A stretch of DNA of 10,247 bases from positions 1 to 10,247 of the forward strand of contig CAIZMD010000789.1 of NCBI GenBank assembly GCA_903933995.1, read 5' to 3'. The first letter of the stretch is position 1, and each line of letters opens with the position of its first letter. The notes beneath the pieces are model-generated. The model searched no databases. It was not told where the DNA came from and saw only the letters and a list, made by a program, of their open reading frames with translations. Source of the DNA: an uncultured Bacteroidota bacterium (GTDB taxonomy: Bacteria > Bacteroidota > Bacteroidia > Chitinophagales > Chitinophagaceae). Positions 7,081 through 10,247 of this stretch are shown in pieces. A program made the translations under genes and the position numbers.

Positions 7081-7101
7081 GTCAAATTAGGATTATTTGA
7101 C
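7081..7101. promoter_or_regulatory. Dyad GTCAAAT-N7-ATTTGAC in the divergent intergenic region
   Basis: GTCAAAT (7081-7087) and ATTTGAC (7095-7101) are exact reverse complements with a 7-nt spacer. The centre-to-centre distance of the half-sites is 14 bp. The dyad lies between the divergent SGNH hydrolase and SusC genes, 37 nt upstream of the former and 79 nt upstream of the latter. The layout suits a dimeric regulator controlling one or both genes. The regulator is unknown and not encoded in this window. Confidence 0.35.
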
Positions 7102-7137
7102 TAATTAAGTACAATAAGGGTTAAAAAAGTACCACTA

Positions 7138-7163
7138 TTTGTATAAGCACGTAATTACATTTG
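7138..7163 (+). promoter_or_regulatory. Candidate Bacteroidota promoter for the SusC gene
   Basis: TACATTTG at 7156-7163 matches the Bacteroidota sigma-factor -7 consensus TAnnTTTG exactly and lies 16 nt before the ATG at 7180. A TTTG at 7138-7141 could serve as the -33 element, but the 14-nt gap is shorter than the usual ~19 nt, so that half is doubtful. Transcription would start near 7170, giving a very short leader. Confidence 0.4.
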
Positions 7164-7179
7164 GTAAAATCATTGCCAT

Positions 7180-10100
7180 ATGAGAAAAGTGTTCGTTTTC
7201 TTTCTTTTATTTTTTGCTATCCTAGCTGTTGAAGGTCAAGCACAATTGAAGAAAATTACCGGAAAAGTAGTAGATGAATCCGGGGCCCCAATTACTGGAG
7301 CAACAATTACTATTAATAAATCAAAAATTGTTGCACTAAGTAACGACAAGGGTAATTTTTCAATAGACCTTCCAACTGGTGCTACAACTTTAATTGTAAC
7401 ATTTGTAGGTATGGAAACATCGGAAGTTAATGTTTCAAACAAATCTACGGTGACTGTTTCCCTCAAATCCACGGCTTCGGCACTTGCCGACATAGTTGTG
7501 ATTGGCTATGGAACAGTAAAAAAGTCAGATTTAACTGGTTCTGTCCAAAGGCTTAATCGTGAAGATATCATGCGTGATAATCCAGTGAATATCTTACAAG
7601 CCATGCAGGGTAAATTGGCTGGTGTAAACGTTACTCAAAATGATGGTGCACCAGGAGCTGGTCTTAGCATTAGGATTCGTGGGTCTAATTCTTTTTTGGG
7701 TGGAACTGAGCCTTTATATGTAATTGATGGTGTACCATTTAATAATAGTAGCAGCGGAACAACGCCCGAATCTTTAGGCGGTGATGAAAAACAAACACTA
7801 AATGCACTTGCGTTTTTAAATCCTAACGATATTGAATCTATAGATGTTTTAAAAGACGCTTCTGCAACTGCTATTTATGGTTCCCGTGGCGCAAATGGTG
7901 TTGTTTTAATCACAACAAGAAAAGGTAAAATAGGAAAAGACAAAGTAGAATTAAATGTAACATTGGGGTTGGCTGAGGTATCAAATACAATACGAATGCT
8001 CAATCCATTTGAGTATGCTAATTTTCAAAACCTTTCATACCAGAACGCCAATAAATATGATGGCACTAACTATACTTTACCCTTTCCAAATCCTTCTGCC
8101 TATGAAACAGATAATAACAATTGGCAGGAAAGAATATTTAGAAAAGCGTTTACACAACAATATTCCTTAAACATTTCTGGTGCATCTGATGCGGGTAGTC
8201 ACAATTTTTCATTGGGCTATGTAGATCAGGAAGGAGTTATTCAAACTTCGGGCTATAAGAAAATAAACCTAAGTTTTAATTTAACTAGAAATATAAGTAA
8301 GATTTTTAAAATTGGAACAAGTAACTCTATTTCTAATTCCTCTACTAGAGGTGTTAAAACTGGTACTGATAAATCAGACGCCGCAAGTGCTGGGGTGGTT
8401 CGTTCCGCGTTAACTTATCCTGCAACAATAAGCATAGTAGATGAATACGATGGGTTGGGTGATGATTTTATAACCAATCCTTATATATATGTAAATGATG
8501 TTTTAAATAGGGTTAATGCTACTAATATTTTCTCATCCAATTATGTAGAAGCCACACTTCATAAGAATTTAAAATTTAGACAAAATATTGGTTTTAATTA
8601 TGGCGCTAATACAAGGGATCAATATTATCCTAGAACAGTATTTGAAGGATTTGCATCTAAAGGTTGGGGTTTAAAATCAGATAACAATTGGTCTAGTATA
8701 GTATCTGAAAGTATTTTGACATATAATAAAAAAGTTGATAACCACAGTTTTACTGCTACTGCTGCTTCAACTTTTGAGCAAAATATGGGTAACTCTACGC
8801 GTGCAGAAGCTAAAACTTTTCCAAATGATCTTTTGCAGAATGAAAACATGCAATCGGCAGAACAAATTTTACCAATTGTAACAAATAAATACCAATCTAA
8901 TTTGGTCTCATTTTTAGGCCGTTTAAATTACAGCTATGCTGATAAATATATTTTATCTGTTTCATATAGAAATGATGGATCTAGTAAATTTGGTAAAGAC
9001 AATAAGTGGGCAGCTTTTTCTTCGGCCGGTCTTGCTTGGAAATTACACAAAGAATCTTTTATCAAGAAAATTGATGCAATTAGTGAGTTAACATTTAGAG
9101 CAAGTTATGGCCAAACAGGCAACCAGGGCATTGGGTCTTACGCCTCTTTGTCTAAGCTTGCTATTTACAATTATACTTTTAATGGTGTTGTTCAAACTGG
9201 TTTAGCTGATGACGTGTTTGCAGGACCGGCCAATGCACAACTTAAATGGGAAACAACCAATGCGTATAACGCAGGATTAGATCTTGGTTTGTTAAATGGG
9301 CGTGTTAATGCACATGTTGATGTTTATTTAAAACGCACCAATGATCTATTGCAATATATTACTACACCAGCATCTACTGGCTTTCAACGTCAATTAAGAA
9401 ATTCAGGATCTGTAGAAAATAAGGGTTTAGAAATTTCAATAGATGCAACTGTTATCAATAAAAAGGATTTTCAATGGAAAACAAATTTCAATATTTCATT
9501 TAATAGAAATAAAATCATTTCACTAGGAGGTGATGTAAAAGAACAATTTGCGAGCAATATTTCTACCCGTGACGCTCCATTTATTCAACGTGCCGGCCTA
9601 CCAATAGGAACTTTATATGGTTACGTAGAAGATGGCTATTTTGATAATGAGGCAGAAGTGAGAAACTCATTAGTGTACAACGGACAGCCATTAAATATTA
9701 TCAGACGCACGATTGGTGAAGTCAAGTATAGGAATTTTGATAATGACCCAAGCTCTATTTCCGTTACAGATCGTGTTGTTATTGGAGATGTGAATCCTGA
9801 TTATACATTTGGATTCATAAATAATTTCAAATATAAAAACTTTGATTTAAGCATATTTATAAATGGGGTTCAGGGTAATGATATTGTGAATATGAATAGC
9901 GTCTGGAATGCTAATATAGGCACTTCAAAAAATGTTACTCTGGATATGTTTAATGGAGCTTGGAAAGAAGGTGCTGATAATTCAAATGCATTGGCGCCTA
10001 AACCTATTAGACAGTTTTGGAGAACATTGCCATTTACTAGAAGATTTATAGAGGATGGAAGTTTTGTTCGTATTAAGAATATTATTTTTGGTTATACACT

Positions 10101-10247
10101 TCCCGCTAAACTAGTTAAAGGAATTAGTGGTATTAAAATGTCATTGGGTGTAAATAATCTTTACACTTTTACTAAGTATACTGGATTTGATCCTGAAATA
10201 AATAGCTATGGAGATAATCCTGCATTGTTTGGGGTAGACTTAGGTGG
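7180..10247 (+). CDS. SusC/RagA family TonB-linked outer membrane protein, 3'-partial
   Basis: The frame is open from ATG 7180 to the window end, 1022 full codons, and an in-frame stop at 7165 rules out an earlier start. In order: a signal peptide (about 1-21, ending GQA), a carboxypeptidase-regulatory-like domain (about 24-96; ITGKVVDESGAPITGA, then FVGMET), the SusC linker DIVVIGYGTVKKSDLTGSV (104-122), a plug domain with IRIRGSNS and PLYVIDGVPF (164-187) and the signature VLKDASATAIYGSRGANG (223-240) followed by VVLITTRKGK, and then a long barrel. SusC-like proteins form the barrel under a SusD lid and take up oligosaccharides or other nutrients using TonB energy. The ending (NNLYTFTKYTGFDPEINSYG, then LGG) resembles the last ~20-30 residues of the family, so only about 15-20 residues and the stop appear missing. 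A SusD gene is expected just downstream. There is no FecR or sigma gene upstream in the window. The substrate is unknown. Confidence 0.95.
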   Translation, partial: MRKVFVFFLLFFAILAVEGQAQLKKITGKVVDESGAPITGATITINKSKIVALSNDKGNFSIDLPTGATTLIVTFVGMETSEVNVSNKSTVTVSLKSTASALADIVVIGYGTVKKSDLTGSVQRLNREDIMRDNPVNILQAMQGKLAGVNVTQNDGAPGAGLSIRIRGSNSFLGGTEPLYVIDGVPFNNSSSGTTPESLGGDEKQTLNALAFLNPNDIESIDVLKDASATAIYGSRGANGVVLITTRKGKIGKDKVELNVTLGLAEVSNTIRMLNPFEYANFQNLSYQNANKYDGTNYTLPFPNPSAYETDNNNWQERIFRKAFTQQYSLNISGASDAGSHNFSLGYVDQEGVIQTSGYKKINLSFNLTRNISKIFKIGTSNSISNSSTRGVKTGTDKSDAASAGVVRSALTYPATISIVDEYDGLGDDFITNPYIYVNDVLNRVNATNIFSSNYVEATLHKNLKFRQNIGFNYGANTRDQYYPRTVFEGFASKGWGLKSDNNWSSIVSESILTYNKKVDNHSFTATAASTFEQNMGNSTRAEAKTFPNDLLQNENMQSAEQILPIVTNKYQSNLVSFLGRLNYSYADKYILSVSYRNDGSSKFGKDNKWAAFSSAGLAWKLHKESFIKKIDAISELTFRASYGQTGNQGIGSYASLSKLAIYNYTFNGVVQTGLADDVFAGPANAQLKWETTNAYNAGLDLGLLNGRVNAHVDVYLKRTNDLLQYITTPASTGFQRQLRNSGSVENKGLEISIDATVINKKDFQWKTNFNISFNRNKIISLGGDVKEQFASNISTRDAPFIQRAGLPIGTLYGYVEDGYFDNEAEVRNSLVYNGQPLNIIRRTIGEVKYRNFDNDPSSISVTDRVVIGDVNPDYTFGFINNFKYKNFDLSIFINGVQGNDIVNMNSVWNANIGTSKNVTLDMFNGAWKEGADNSNALAPKPIRQFWRTLPFTRRFIEDGSFVRIKNIIFGYTLPAKLVKGISGIKMSLGVNNLYTFTKYTGFDPEINSYGDNPALFGVDLG

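Noticed and set aside
7069..7090. On the minus strand, TTGACA followed by TATAAT, both perfect E. coli sigma-70 hexamers, upstream of the SGNH hydrolase gene.
   Set aside because: The spacer is only about 9 nt instead of about 17, and Bacteroidota primary promoters use TTTG/TAnnTTTG rather than these hexamers.
7236..8849. Minus-strand open frames at 7236-7493 and 8625-8849 within the SusC gene.
   Set aside because: Both are antisense to clear carboxypeptidase-regulatory-like and barrel coding sequence and are shadow frames.
1..10247. Searched for mobile elements, CRISPR arrays, tRNA or rRNA genes and defence or peptide-maturation systems, including a radical SAM/SPASM partner for the propeller protein.
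   Set aside because: No transposase, terminal repeats, spaced direct repeats, RNA gene motifs, nuclease or radical SAM CxxxCxxC motifs were seen.

Overview
The window looks like chromosomal DNA from a Bacteroidota bacterium, most likely a Chitinophagaceae-type relative (family-level placement is inference). The DNA is AT-rich. It encodes two outer-membrane barrels of typically Bacteroidota families, a SusC/RagA protein and an OMP_b-brl_3 protein, plus a 6-bladed beta-propeller protein of a Bacteroidota-enriched family. Starts lack purine-rich Shine-Dalgarno sequences, and one start is preceded by a match to the Bacteroidota -7 element TAnnTTTG.

Layout, left to right. (1) Plus strand, 1-884: the 3' part of a DUF2071/YqjF-like gene running in from the left edge, followed 11 nt later by a short pterin-4a-carbinolamine dehydratase gene. 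(2) An intergenic stretch (885-1006) carries a perfect 11-bp inverted repeat. (3) Plus strand, 1007-5093: a secreted 6-bladed beta-propeller protein and, 1 nt after its stop codon, a 934-residue outer-membrane beta-barrel protein. These are almost certainly one operon, and a rho-independent terminator follows at about 5163-5192. (4) Minus strand, 7044-5186: an exported SGNH/GDSL hydrolase and then a lipoprotein with a phosphodiester glycosidase (NAGPA) domain. These two converge on the barrel operon. (5) A divergent intergenic region (7045-7179) holds two inverted repeats and a -7-like promoter. (6) Plus strand, 7180 to the right edge: a nearly complete SusC/RagA TonB-linked receptor. It lacks only its last residues and its stop codon, and a SusD partner would be expected just outside the window.

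Nearly everything from 1007 onward is exported: signal peptides or a lipobox, two outer-membrane barrels and two envelope hydrolases. The SusC receptor beside an esterase-like SGNH hydrolase and a phosphodiester glycosidase hints at glycan or glycoconjugate processing, but the strands differ and no polysaccharide lyase or classical glycoside hydrolase is visible. That functional link is therefore tentative. No mobile element, CRISPR array, rRNA or tRNA was seen. The points most worth following up are the propeller/barrel operon with its non-ATG start and hairpin leader, the cysteine replacing a conserved active-site aspartate in the dehydratase, and the dyad elements in the two regulatory intergenic regions.
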